Positions 22,800 through 32,635 of a DNA stretch of 64,000 nt are shown in pieces. Below the pieces are notes generated by a model that was given only the letters and a program-made list of their open reading frames with translations, made no database searches and was not told where the DNA came from. How positions within the stretch are numbered: the first letter of the stretch is position 1; every line of letters begins with the position of its first letter. The DNA is from Polyodon spathula (Eukaryota; Chordata; Actinopteri; Acipenseriformes; Polyodontidae): positions 40,101,468 to 40,165,467 of the forward strand of contig NC_054540.1 in assembly GCF_017654505.1 (NCBI RefSeq). The letters are read 5' to 3'. The position numbers were made by a program, and so were the translations under genes.

Positions 22800-24197
22800 T
22801 CATCACTGAACAATACTGAGGCAGATATGGAGCATTTGGTGCACAGGCACGCAGATCAACCTCCCCTAAACTAACCTACTTCGGGGCTCCCAGAGCCCCA
22901 GCTTTCACATGGCCTTGGCTGGGCAATTCCTTCCCGAACACTGTTTTGTTAAGGGTTCTGTAGTATTTGCCTTCATGGAGCTGACGCTCTCTTCCTCAAT
23001 GTAACAAGCTTTTGCTCAGTGTCTGTCTGTGTAGCAATGGCCATGCAGCAAGTGTGTCTTAAATTCAAAGGAATACAGTACCTCACCGTTTAACAACGGA
23101 ATTGTTCTATTTTAATGTAACTATGCGCTGCTGGCCATTTGTCATTCACACAAAAGTTTTAAACTGCTGTGCATATTTACGTTGTACATTTAGGATTTAT
23201 GTCAACTGTGTTCTTGCCAATTACCATTAAAGAAAATACCCACTATAGCTCATAATGTAATTATTAGCCATAATAAACAAAGACAAAAAAGACAAAAAGA
23301 AACCTAACAGTCCAAATTGTTATTACATTTAATCATATTCTCAAAGGAAGAAGAATAAAGGTTAGGCTTCATAGTTAAAAACATATGTATGGTATATATG
23401 TAAGAAACAAAATAAAACTTTCAAGAAAAAGAAATACATTGTAAAATGTTCATAATTGAATACTTGATGTGCTCTCTGGTCATAGAGTTCTGCATTAGTG
23501 AAGCAGTCTTAGTAGTTCAACACGCATTGTTCGGTTCAGTCACACATTACGTATACATGCGCTAGCTTCCAAGTGGCTAAGTACGCATTTACAAAGTTTC
23601 AGCATCTAGTTGAATAGACGCACATTTACGTATTGTGATGATATCAGTGGCATGGCTTCAGTTCAGTAACCACACAATATAAGTTTGATACTTATTCTGT
23701 TGGTTCGATGTTTAAAGCAAAGTCTTCATACCACAGTCGATGTGCAGCAGCACAGTGAAGCATCTCCGTGAAGTCTGTAGGCAAAAGCTTTCATTGCTCC
23801 AGAAGGAGCCCATCTTCTCCAGGACAGCTTTGAAGATAACATCATTGAAAGAAAATTCTTGTTTTGAGTTTAAATAACATGATGTATAGGCATTCCCTTG
23901 TACTGTAAACAAGTCCTTATCGGTCCTTCCATTGGTTCACAGTATTTGATAGACAGTTGCGTGTCAAACAAAAAGGGTGTTTTAGAAATGGAATGTATCC
24001 ACCTATTTGATTATCAAAGGATTTTACATTTATCATTTAAACCTCCTATTCAGTATAACTTTAGTTACATTAATTGGAGAAGCATACATATTTATACACA
24101 GTTTATTCTCTATACAAAATTCGATTACAAGCATATAAAACACATCATAATACAACCAAAGGATACTATTTACAAATAGTTATTAGTTTATAACACT
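22800..24197. other. Gene-poor stretch with one possible exon-like frame
   Basis: Mostly AT-rich. A minus-strand frame at 23912-23712 (66 codons) follows a TTGTTTACAG acceptor-like sequence and has a balanced composition. I recognise no domain, and there is no supporting donor or neighbouring exon. It is only a weak candidate for a host exon. Confidence 0.25.
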
Positions 24198-24338
24198 ATG
24201 TAACACAATTTTTGTTCCCGGGTAGTAAGTGTTATTTCCTAATTGCTTATGCCTCAAAAGTATAGAAAATGGCTATTATTCCCCACAAACTTTGCTTTTG
24301 TGACCAGGACAGTGATATTTTGAAATTTACCTATTTCC
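24198..24338 (+). repeat. Left terminal inverted repeat
   Basis: Reverse complement of 26503-26651, apart from a longer poly-T run on the right and a few base changes. Confidence 0.9.
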
Positions 24339-24455
24339 AATGAGAAAATGGGCGAATTTGTGTCTTTTCGTTCACATAAAGTCAGAAAAAAAAACATATG
24401 AATCCCAATTAACAGGTATTTATACTAAAGTAATACAAAAATGACTACAAAAGAT

Positions 24456-25936
24456 TTAGAAGTGAGTAGTTTTTCGACATTTACGATTATACTGTAAATC
24501 ACTTTCACGAATCAGCCCCCAAATGTAGTCTCCCATCATTTCCTCGTTATACTGTCCTTGGTAGAGGCGTTCAAAGTCCAGTATATCCTGGTGGAAGTGC
24601 TTGCCTTGCTCCTCCGAGTACGCTCCCATGTTCTCCTTGAATTTATCAAGATGAGCATCAAGGATATGGACTTTAAGGGACATCCTACAGCCCATTGTGC
24701 CGTAGTTCTTCACCAGAGTCTCAACCAGCTCCACATAGTTTTCGGCCTTGTGATTGCCCAGGAAGCCCCGAACCACTGCGACAAAGCTGTTCCAAGTTGC
24801 TTTCTCCTTACTAGTGAGCTTCTTGGGGAATTCATTGCACTCCAGGATCTTCTTTATCTGTGGTCCGACGAAGACACCGGCTTTGACCTTTGCCTCAGAC
24901 AGCTTAGGGAAGAAGTCTTGAAGGTACTTGAAGGCTGCCGACTCCTTATCTAGAGCTCTGACAAATTGTTTCATAAGGCCCAATTTGATGTGCAGTGGTG
25001 GCATCAGCACCATCCGGGGGTCCACCAGTGGCTCCCACTTGACGTTGTTCCTCCCCACAGAGAACTCGGTCCGTTGTGGCCAGTCCCGCCTATGGTAGTG
25101 TGCCTTGGTGTCCCTGCTGTCCCAAAGGCAAAGATAGCAGGGAAACTTGGTAAAACCGCCTTGGAGACCCATCAGGAATGCCACCATTTTGAAGTCTCCT
25201 ATGACCTCCCAGCCATACTCATCATACTTCAAGGCGTCCAGCAAGGTCTTAATGCTGTTGTAATCCTCTTTGAGGTGCACCGAGTGAGCCAGGGGAAGAG
25301 ACGGGTACTTGTTACCATTATGGAGCAGCACAGCTTTGAGGCTCCTGGATGAGCTGTCAATGAAGAGGCGCCACTCATTCTGGTTACAGGCGATTCCGAT
25401 TGCCTCGAACAGACTGGTCACATTGTGGCAGAAGCAGAGCCCATCTTGACGGGTGAAGAAGCTGGAAAAAGGTTGGTGACGCTTCCTCTGATCTGCGACT
25501 TGCACACTTTCATCCAACAAGTTCCATTGCTTGAGCCTAGACGTCAAAAGCTCGGCATTGGACTTGGTGAGACCAAGATCTCTAATCAAGTCGTTGAGGT
25601 CTTTTTGGTTGGGGTAGTATGGGTTTCTCTCCTCAGCTCCACCTCTGAAATTGTCATCTGGATCTACAACGTCTTCCTCGCTCTCTGACTTGCTGCTCTC
25701 TTCTAAAGATGGCTGCTCTCTCTCCGGAGGAGTGGGTACGGGGAGCTCATGGCAGTGTGGCACCGGGGCGATGGATGAAGGAAGGTCCGGATACATGATA
25801 GCAGGTGCATTCTTGCCAGTCCAACGTTTGGAAGGGTCCACCATGCAGAAGTAGCAGTTGCTTGAGTGGTCAGTGGGTTCCCGCCAAATTCTTGGGATAG
25901 CAAACTTCATGGCTGTCTTTTCCCCTCTATACCATC
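24456..25936 (-). CDS. Uncharacterised transposase-like protein, exon 2
   Basis: This is the main exon of the gene inside the inverted repeats, ending in RKCRKTTHF. I recognise it as a multicopy family in fish and invertebrate genomes but know no verified name. Counting from the Met at 25910: CYFCMV at 19-24, an acidic Ser/Glu-rich linker at 66-85, FIDSS with Asp near 185, VIGDFK with Asp near 239, then CYLC...HYH (258-273), a probable zinc site. A His-rich C-terminal part carries KVHILDAHLDKF near 413 and EEQGKHFHQDI near 433. Two Asp-bearing strands with an inserted zinc site would suit an RNase-H-like transposase; this is inference. The acceptor TTTTTCTAG precedes 25936, adding residues WYRGEKTA before the Met. 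The 484-codon frame is intact. Confidence 0.7.
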
Positions 25937-26125
25937 CTAGAAAAATGTATTTATTTCACCCATGACTAATGTGTAAGAGATTCTCGCAACATTTTTCATA
26001 TATGATATATTTTTTTCAATAACATTGAAAATTGTAAAACATTTTAAAATTAAAAACTTTTACAATTTTAAAAATGTTAACAAATTTTATAACATAAAAT
26101 TCCGAGCAACAATTGTCCATCTTAC
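25937..26125 (-). other. Spliceosomal intron of the inverted-repeat gene
   Basis: On the minus strand the donor is GTAAGA at 26125 and the acceptor is TTTTTCTAG ending at 25937. Length is 189 bases, AT-rich, with stops in all frames. Joining the flanks gives LEG-WYRGEK, consistent with the family as I know it. Confidence 0.65.
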
Positions 26126-26334
26126 CTTCCAGAGATTTTTTTGCAGTGCTCGCAGGTGAAATGAGGTGCCCAGGGTTTGTCTTGATCCCCGACAGGCATG
26201 CCGAAATATGCCTTGTAGGCCTCACACATCTTAGCAGATGATTCCATGGGGTACTTTTTCGCTCTTGTCTTAATAAATTGGCCGCAGACATAGCAAAATG
26301 TGTCTGCCGGATGCTTGCAGCCTCTTGATGCCAT
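26126..26334 (-). pseudogene. Uncharacterised transposase-like protein, exon 1 (one-base frame error)
   Basis: Starts at MASRGCKHPADTF; an upstream in-frame Met at 26361 is also possible, but the family usually starts at MASRG. It contains a four-Cys zinc-finger-like pattern, CYVC near residue 13 and CEHC near residue 62, and a KMCEAYKAYFG helix between them. Its length of 209 bases leaves two bases at the junction while exon 2 needs one, so the frame is off by one. The likely cause is one extra T after the A-run near 26133-26142, which turns KK-x-LEG into KKISGR and leads to a stop. This copy cannot make the full protein unless splicing differs. Confidence 0.65.
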
Positions 26335-26502
26335 CTCAGAAAAATGCAGATATGTATCCACTTAGGCAGCTGGAACTAAACTCAACTGGTGGGCTTAAGA
26401 CCCCTGTATTTATACTACTATTTATATTACTGGAAAGTTCTAGAAAGTTCTAGAAGTTACTCCAAGTTTATTCAGCACTGAATCTATCTGGAATGTTCTG
26501 GA

Positions 26503-26651
26503 AAATAAGTAAATTTCAAAATATCACTGTCCTGGTCACAAAAGCAAAGTTTGTGGGGAATAATAGCCATTTTCTATACTTTTGAGGCATAAGCAATTAG
26601 GAAATAACACTTACTACCCAGGAACCAAAAAAAAAAAAAAAATTGTTACAC
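26503..26651 (-). repeat. Right terminal inverted repeat
   Basis: Inverted copy of 24198-24338, followed by a poly-A run and TTGTTACA. Confidence 0.9.
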
Positions 26652-26885
26652 GATGTATTTTAAAAATACATTAGGATTTAGTGAATTATATTCCTAAAGA
26701 ACTTAAAAGAAAGTAAAAAGATGAATAGGGACATTGCAGAATGCTGATTTTACCTTTAAATAATGTTGTCTTTTTTACTTTAAATGCTATGTAGTATGTT
26801 TTTACAAGTGCTTTTGTATAGGAATTACTTAATACTTTATGATGCATGAATTAATTTGAATATAATCAATGAAGAAGAATGACCC

Positions 26886-26950
<65 letters not shown>

Positions 26951-27431
26951 CCGATTGTGGAGCTGCATTTGTGCTATATGAAAATGTGAGAAACGTCACC
27001 CATGCGTGTGTGTTCTTCTATCTGTGATTATTGTTCTTATACAGTTCTATGGCTGTGCACCACACAGCGCTGTGAACACGGTTTATATTTTCTGCACTCT
27101 TAATAGTTCATACACTAGTACTCAAATGTGTTTGTGGGTTGCTTTGAGCTCCCTATGAGATATCTGGATTTAAATAAGCCCTATATTAAGCTAATTTGAT
27201 ACGAATCATATGAAAAGTTTGAACAATAATGAGAAAACGTCTTTGAATTAAGTTAAATTACTTCTGATTTCTTTATGTCGGCTATTTTCTTTGCTGGTCA
27301 TAGCTGGGGATTTTTTTTTTTTTACTTGGATCAAGGTAAGCGATTAATAAGGACAATTAAATGGTATTCCTTTCTGAATGTACAATACGTCTTTTCATCT
27401 GCAATCGGCAACACAATGGGGAAAAACTGCT
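26652..27431. other. Gene-free stretch with (ATT)n
   Basis: No coding signal seen. Contains the microsatellite listed separately. Confidence 0.5.
26889..26950. repeat. (ATT)n microsatellite
   Basis: About 20 perfect repeats. Confidence 0.97.
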
Positions 27432-28600
27432 AGTTCCCTTTCAATTCAAAGACGACCACCACTACATCAGGTATGGGATATTCCTGCCCTTCGGGTAGGT
27501 ATTGCTGAGCTCTCTATACCAGAGCTGCCAAAAAAGGCCCCTTCCTGGGATGACACACTCTGTCCTGCCTAATGAGAGAATAAAACCATCACTCACAGGA
27601 AGATCCTCCTCTTTTTCCCCTCTCAAGACGATACGGTAAGACCTGTGTGTTGAGCTGAGCGTGTTGATAGAAAAGACCTTCTTGAGTCGATTCGAGTCGT
27701 TGTATTTCCTTTGCAAAGCCGGCTTGCCTCTTTCCTGGAATCAATGATTTAAGAGACCAAGTCCTTTTTGCCTTTCTGTCTTTCAGCGGCCTCCCCGCTT
27801 GCGCGGTAGACCACTCTTTTTATCTGTCTATTGTATGTGAGCGACTGCCTGTGCAGTCATCCGTGAATGGCTGTCTATTCTTCCTGAGAGTACACATGTC
27901 CTCGTCGGGGCTAGGCCTTGCAACATCCCTGCTGTCGAGTAGACCCTGCCAGCCGCGCAGGCCTGCCCACCTCGGTGAGTCATTCCTTATAAACAAACGG
28001 TGTACTCTCTCACTTTACTATCTTTCTATTGTGTTTTACTGTCTGCTTAAACTCGCCCACCGTGGCTTCGGTCCTGCGTCCCCACCTGGTACACACTATG
28101 CGATGACCAGGTTTGTGTATTGACCACGTGATTAAGGTAGGCACATTGCGTAGTGGCCTCCCCGGTGCACACATAGCCCATGATATATCTCGGTGCACAG
28201 GTGCTTAATGTAAGCGGCACATGGTGCCCAGTGCCTCAGCGGTAGTGCACAATAACACTGCATGGTACGTGTTGCACTTAGTGCCCTCAGTATTCGTTGT
28301 GCACTGTACTCTGTATGCACAATGCACGTGGTGCACACGTGGTAATACCTCTACCACTCTATTGCGGTAACACACTGTGCTGTATGGTACTTGGTGCGCA
28401 CAGCGTTTGGGATGCACAGTGCAAGTGCCAATTTACAGGGCAGTGCACATGTAAATTGGTACTACGCTAGTGCTCATACGTTATTGCACTTTACGCGGTG
28501 TACAAGGTGCCCACGGTACTAGGTGCACGGTGCGCAGTGTTAATACCCTTGCTGTAACACTAGTGAGTGTACACACTATATTAGCATTTACCAGTATTTC
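27432..28600 (+). mobile_element. DIRS-like element, 5' region fragment
   Basis: Homologous to 4851-5777 from AGTTCCCTTTCAATTC onward. Its distal part (28140-28560) is a degenerate GGTGCAC/GTGCACAGTGC repeat field. No gag or pol frame follows, so it is a 5' fragment only. Confidence 0.5.
28150..28560. repeat. Degenerate GGTGCAC-rich field
   Basis: GTGCAC-type words occur about every 10-20 bases without a fixed period. The same style is seen at 5690-5777, 6501-6620 and 60920-61060. Confidence 0.7.
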
Positions 28601-28769
28601 AACGCAGTGTGAGCACAAAGTCACATTGTGTATCAGAAGTATTTATCTTTTTTTCACATTTGATATAAAAATGTTTCAGACTTGTGGTACGGGTATAGAT
28701 GGTAATTCTAAGTGATTTAGTTTTGCCACTGCAACATGGTGAAAACAGCAAAACTCTTGGAGCTGTATA

Positions 28770-29228
28770 GAGACTCTAGGTAGTTTCCAACAAGTTTTTC
28801 TAGCTTGTACGAGGAACTACCGTTCCTGTCAATATTATCTTCCCCTACACAATCTTTATGGCAGTTGCTGTCTAGGTATAACTTCCTATAAAATTCCTCA
28901 ACTTCTTTATAATCATTTCTATATTTCTAACTATAGTCCCATCTTCCCTTTTAATTGCCATGATATGTTTTCTCCCATTTATTAATCTTTGTTTGGCCTT
29001 CATGCTGTGATTGCTTTCTGTGGTATTCTTTACTAATTCACCGTTAAAATCCTGAATGTATTATGGAGACGTCTTGTATTGCATGTTTCCTGTTTTTCAC
29101 TCCATTAGGACCTCTCCATGTCAGTTTGTGATCAGGTTTCTTCTGGAAAAAGGAATCCATGACAAACAGGTGTTTGTTCTCTGCAAATTCTACTAATCTG
29201 TAACTTCTATCATTTCTGAAACCATGCC
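28770..29228 (-). pseudogene. Non-LTR retrotransposon endonuclease fragment
   Basis: The minus-strand frame 29235-29044 reads NDRSYRLVEFAENKHLF...DSFFQKKPDHKLTW...NGVKNRKHAIQD. This matches the part of an APE-type endonuclease between the active-site blocks (compare the general pattern RL-FA----L---T-F--K---K-TW--P-G). Downstream, with stops, come ...EEFYRKLYLDSN remnants typical of the linker before RT. The family is not CR1; RTE-like is possible. Confidence 0.5.
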
Positions 29229-29530
29229 TAATCAATCAATCAATCAATCAATCTTTATTTTATATAGCGCCTTTCGTAGTGGACCACCATCACAAAGTGC
29301 TTTACAAGATAGTGAGGAACAATGCATAATAGAGTGAAATACAGGGCATAATATATTAAATACAAGGCTAGGATGTGAAAATTCTAAAACATTGTGGATG
29401 TGTATGTCATATAGAATCAAAAGAAGACACAATGAAAGGTCAGAAGTAGCAAAGACACAACAGCTAATAATATATACGGCTTAAAGAGTATGAAAAGCAA
29501 GAGAAAACAAGTGGGTCTTGAGAGTTGATT
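29229..29530 (-). mobile_element. LINE or SINE 3' tail with (ATTG)n
   Basis: On the minus strand it ends GGCGCTATATAAAATAAAGA followed by (TTGA)n, a tail style of fish RTE-related LINEs and the SINEs that use them. TGTAAAGCACTTTGTGATGG lies just upstream on the same strand. No coding part is preserved. Confidence 0.6.
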
Positions 29531-30110
29531 TAACCCTTTAAGGACCAGGATTGTGTTAACACAATCATACTTTTTTTTATTTCGTGTGACATCACTGAGG
29601 GGTATTTGTTGCCTAAAGGGCAGAGACAGTTTACAGCACAAACTAAACATCACAGGAACTTGTTTAGAGCAAATAAAAAATAGCGAAACACTGTAAGTTT
29701 AAGTATTTGACTTATAATTATATTAGAACATTTATTCAGGCTCATGTATTTTAATATATGTTCTTACAACATTTATAAATATCAAGAAACAAGTTGATAT
29801 AAGCATGTACTATTTCATGAACCAAATGTGTTAGGTACTTTTTTTTTCCCCTTATTACTGATAATAATGAGTAACTATTATTTTATTCATAAATATTTAT
29901 TTTGAGCAAATAAATTGAGAGTAATGTCCATTATTGCGTATAAAGACCCAGAGAATAAACTTGTATATTGTCATTGCAATCACTCCGGTGAAACAATGTC
30001 TTGTAATTTGCCCAAACATCAATATTTTTCAACAAAAATATCAGGAGGTATTGTAAGGTCCCTCGGGTCATAGAATAACACATTTTTATACATGTATCGC
30101 TAAGCAGAAT
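29531..30110. other. AT-rich stretch, possible piggyBac-like end
   Basis: TTAACCCTTTAAGGACCAGG at 29531 resembles the piggyBac-like terminus at 54799 (TTAACCCTTAATGGTCC on the minus strand). No matching partner terminus was found in this stretch. Otherwise no gene. Confidence 0.35.
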
Positions 30111-30111
30111 A

Positions 30112-30570
30112 CATAATAAAAATTACTCCACATCTCTGGCCCACAGCATGTTGATCACCATCAGGATGGTTTCCCCTGTGTTCACCCCAGGGTCCAGCCA
30201 GTCCCATATCTCACTCGTCTCCGGTTTAATTTTGCTGCCTTTCTTTTGGTGACTGCTGCTCCTCCTCTTTGGCCCTCGATCCGGCAGCTATTTCTCTTCC
30301 TCTTCTTCCTCTGGCAGGGGCCAATTAAACACAAAGTGGCCCTCCTTTCCGGCCCTCCTTTTCTCCTTGAGGCACCAGCTTCAGGCCTTGAAAGCACTGA
30401 TATAGGTGTCCCCACTGACCTTGTCCTCTGGCACTCTGTCAGGCAGCACCTCCCTCGCTTGCTTCCGGGATGGCCACTCCTCCCCTTTCAAAAACAACAC
30501 ACACAAAAACATGTTCTCCTGGCCTGGGTACATGGAGGGTTTTATCATCGTACGTGTGACACCATATGTG
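30112..30570 (-). pseudogene. Gag-like zinc-knuckle protein fragment
   Basis: The first segment (minus 30560-30381) encodes SMYPGQENMFLCVLFLKGEE. After a TGA it continues in another frame with a knuckle remnant ...KEGHFVFNWPLPEEE, matching GHFPLNWPLP of the 17.2 kb copy. Finally (30215-30115) comes EIWDWLDP...ETILMVINMLWARD, matching EIWDWLMHPE...PIVINTLWRRD of the intact 50.1 kb copy. The order of motifs is the same in all. Several stops and frame changes make it non-functional. Confidence 0.6.
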
Positions 30571-30900
30571 TTAGGATGGCTTGTGGTGATGTCACAGACC
30601 AGGAAGAGACAAACAAGCACTGCGAGTGTGTATTTATTGAATACCAAATAAAACATTTAGACAATTTACACCAAACAAAAAAGGATGTTGGCCAAAACAA
30701 ATACTGGACATGAACTAAACAATCAAACAAGTATGGTGCTTGTCTTAATCCAGCGTGAGTAGCAGTTGTTCCCTTTTCAAGTATGAATGTAAATATTACC
30801 TCATGCTTATTAATCCTTTGATACTATCTAACCTGAATAGATATTCCAAAGCTGCAGGTAGTCCCAGTGACACAATCGTGCGCCACCCACAAGGGCATAA
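30112..30900 (-). mobile_element. Relic of the pol-less Gag-like LTR family (family G)
   Basis: On the minus strand, LTR-like sequence (from about 30900) ends CATCCTAACACATATGGTGT near 30560. It lines up with the 17.7 kb LTR end (CTGGTCTG...TCACC...ACACA) followed by TGGTGTCA. The internal part encodes fragments homologous to the other two family members. The outer LTR boundary is not clear. Confidence 0.55.
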
Positions 30901-31926
30901 AAGAGACTGTTGACACTCGAAACGTCACCATTTGTCCTTTCACCCACCTGAGAGAGACAGAGATCTACGAACAGATAAGTGACATATAGTGTTATATCTG
31001 ATTGTATTATTATTGTTCATTTGTGTTTATCACTTATTGCGAATTGTTTTTACGTGTTTTAGTAAAAATTACTTCACGTATTGTGCACTCAGCCGTGGTT
31101 GTTCATTAGTCCTTCAGCGGCCCTGTGCTCCTCAGCCCATTTCCTGGGATCTAATGCCTTAAGCCGGCCTCTGGTGCTCTCTCGTAAGCTGCTAGCTTCG
31201 GTTGAGGCGTAAAATAAGATTTTTGGTTTTTATTATAAAAAACGTATTAAAATGTCAGTAATTGATTGATTACTGTTTTTGTGTGAGGAGAAATTGTTTT
31301 CTCTGTTGTATTTTCTGGGTTTTTTAGGTTTTTTCTTTTGTTGTTTTTTTACAGAAGTATTAACGTGGCTGCTGGGCTCAGCTGTCCTGCGTTGAACAGA
31401 GATGCACGTGCTGGGATCTGCTTGCAATCTGTACCACATTAAGATCTGCTTGCAGCTTTTCCCACAGTGTCTCGTTGCCACATTAAGATCTGCTTGCAGA
31501 TTTAATGTGAAGACTGTTAGGACTCTAGCAGTAGGCTTTCCTTGGGTTTCAATCTGTTGGTTAGCCAAAAAGCATTATAGGTAGACTTCCCTATATTGCT
31601 CCTGTGGTAACTGATGGTCCCTGACTTGCTACCATTCACGGCAATACTTTTGTACAACAATTCCGATTCACTAGCAGTTGTTGGGCTCAACTCTGCTTCA
31701 GGTCTGACTGTATTGCCGCTCTGGTCTCTGCTTGTGAGGGCTGTCAATGTGACAGCAGGCTTCCTCCAGTCTTAGGGTTATGTTTTGTTAAGCCAGAAGC
31801 TACTCAGGTGGCAGCCCTGCATATAGCTTCTTCAGTAACTGTAGGTCACTGTTCTACCTCCATTCCTAGTGAACGAGGTTACCGTACCATTCACCGTACT
31901 GTAGTGTTCACCGTACCGTGCACCGT
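30901..31926. other. Gene-free stretch before the CR1 5' UTR
   Basis: Contains promoter-like GGGCATAAAAGAG near 30894-30906 and a trio of similar phrases, AAGATCTGCTTGCA (31440, 31484, and a CTGCTTGCAATC variant at 31418). It may include an LTR or the extreme 5' end of the CR1, but I cannot set boundaries. Confidence 0.35.
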
Positions 31927-32600
31927 ACAGCACAGCAGAACAACGCAGCTATAAACGAGGCAGTCTTCCCAGCGACAGCGAGTGGAAGCGACAGCAAGTG
32001 GGAGAAGTACAGCGTGGAAAAGTACAGAGCAGTTTCGAAGCAGAAAGGAGAAATTGCATCTTGAATTGCTTTAATCAGAAAACAGAGGACATTGGGGAAA
32101 CACAGCAGCGTCGTGTGTTTTTCTGATAACAAACAAGCTGAAACTCGGAGCAGCTGATTCAAATTCAGCGCCGTTTTGAGACACGGGCGAGGGGAGGAGC
32201 CGACAGCACAGCAGAACAACGCAGTTAAACGAGGCAGTCTTCCCAGCGACAGCGAGTGGAAGCGACAGCAAGTGGGAGAAGTACAGCGTGGAAAAGTACA
32301 GAGCAGTTTCGAAGCAGAAAGGAGAAATTGCATCTTGAATTGCTTTAATCAGAAAACAGAGGACATTGGGGAAACACAGCCGCGTGTGTTTTTCTGATAA
32401 CAAACAAGCTGAAACTCGGAGCAGCTGATTCAAATTCAGCGCCGTTTTGAGACACGGGCGAGGGGAGGAGCCGACAGCACAGCAGAACAACGCAGTTAAA
32501 CGAGGCAGTCTTCCCAGCGACAGCGAGTGGGAGAAGTACAGCGTGGAAAAGTACAGAGCAGTTTCGAAGCAGTTTGAAAGCAGGTTGACGGCTGCAGAAG
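31927..32600 (+). promoter_or_regulatory. Tandemly repeated CR1 5' UTR (about 2.4 monomers)
   Basis: Three starts of the same unit (ACAGCACAGCAGAACAACGC) occur at 31927, 32203 and 32474, giving periods of 276 and 271 bases. The third unit is partial and leads into ORF1; it lacks about 16 bases present in the others. Monomer arrays at LINE 5' ends are known to act as promoters in some other LINE families. A promoter role here is inferred. Confidence 0.75.
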
Positions 32601-32635
32601 AAACTAAACTTCAAAAAAAAAAAAAAACCCTCAAC

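Larger units (their letters stand above)
24198..26651 (-). mobile_element. Inverted-repeat DNA element carrying a two-exon gene
   Basis: Two inverted arms of about 140 bp, nearly perfect over about 118 bp, bracket the segment: 24198-24338 and 26503-26651. They share, for example, GGGTAGTAAGTGTTATTTCC at the outer end and CAGTGATATTTTGAAATTTA at the inner end. Outside lie poly-T/A and GTAACA-like bases. No target duplication was certain. The arms enclose a spliced gene on the minus strand, so this is best read as a DNA transposon of a type I cannot assign to a named superfamily. Confidence 0.75.

Noticed and set aside
24558..25854. Plus-strand frames antisense to the inverted-repeat gene.
   Set aside because: They overlap the long conserved minus-strand protein and show no domain.
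31927..32600. CRISPR-like repeat array.
   Set aside because: Repeats of about 275 bp with no spacers, in a vertebrate LINE 5' UTR. No short direct repeats with unique spacers occur anywhere in the window.
31908..32614. Minus-strand frames with repeated Cys-rich peptides.
   Set aside because: They are antisense to the tandem CR1 5' UTR and repeat only because the DNA repeats.
32447..32635. N-terminal extension of CR1 ORF1.
   Set aside because: It lacks an ATG and lies in the tandem 5' UTR; the ATG at 32636 has a good context.
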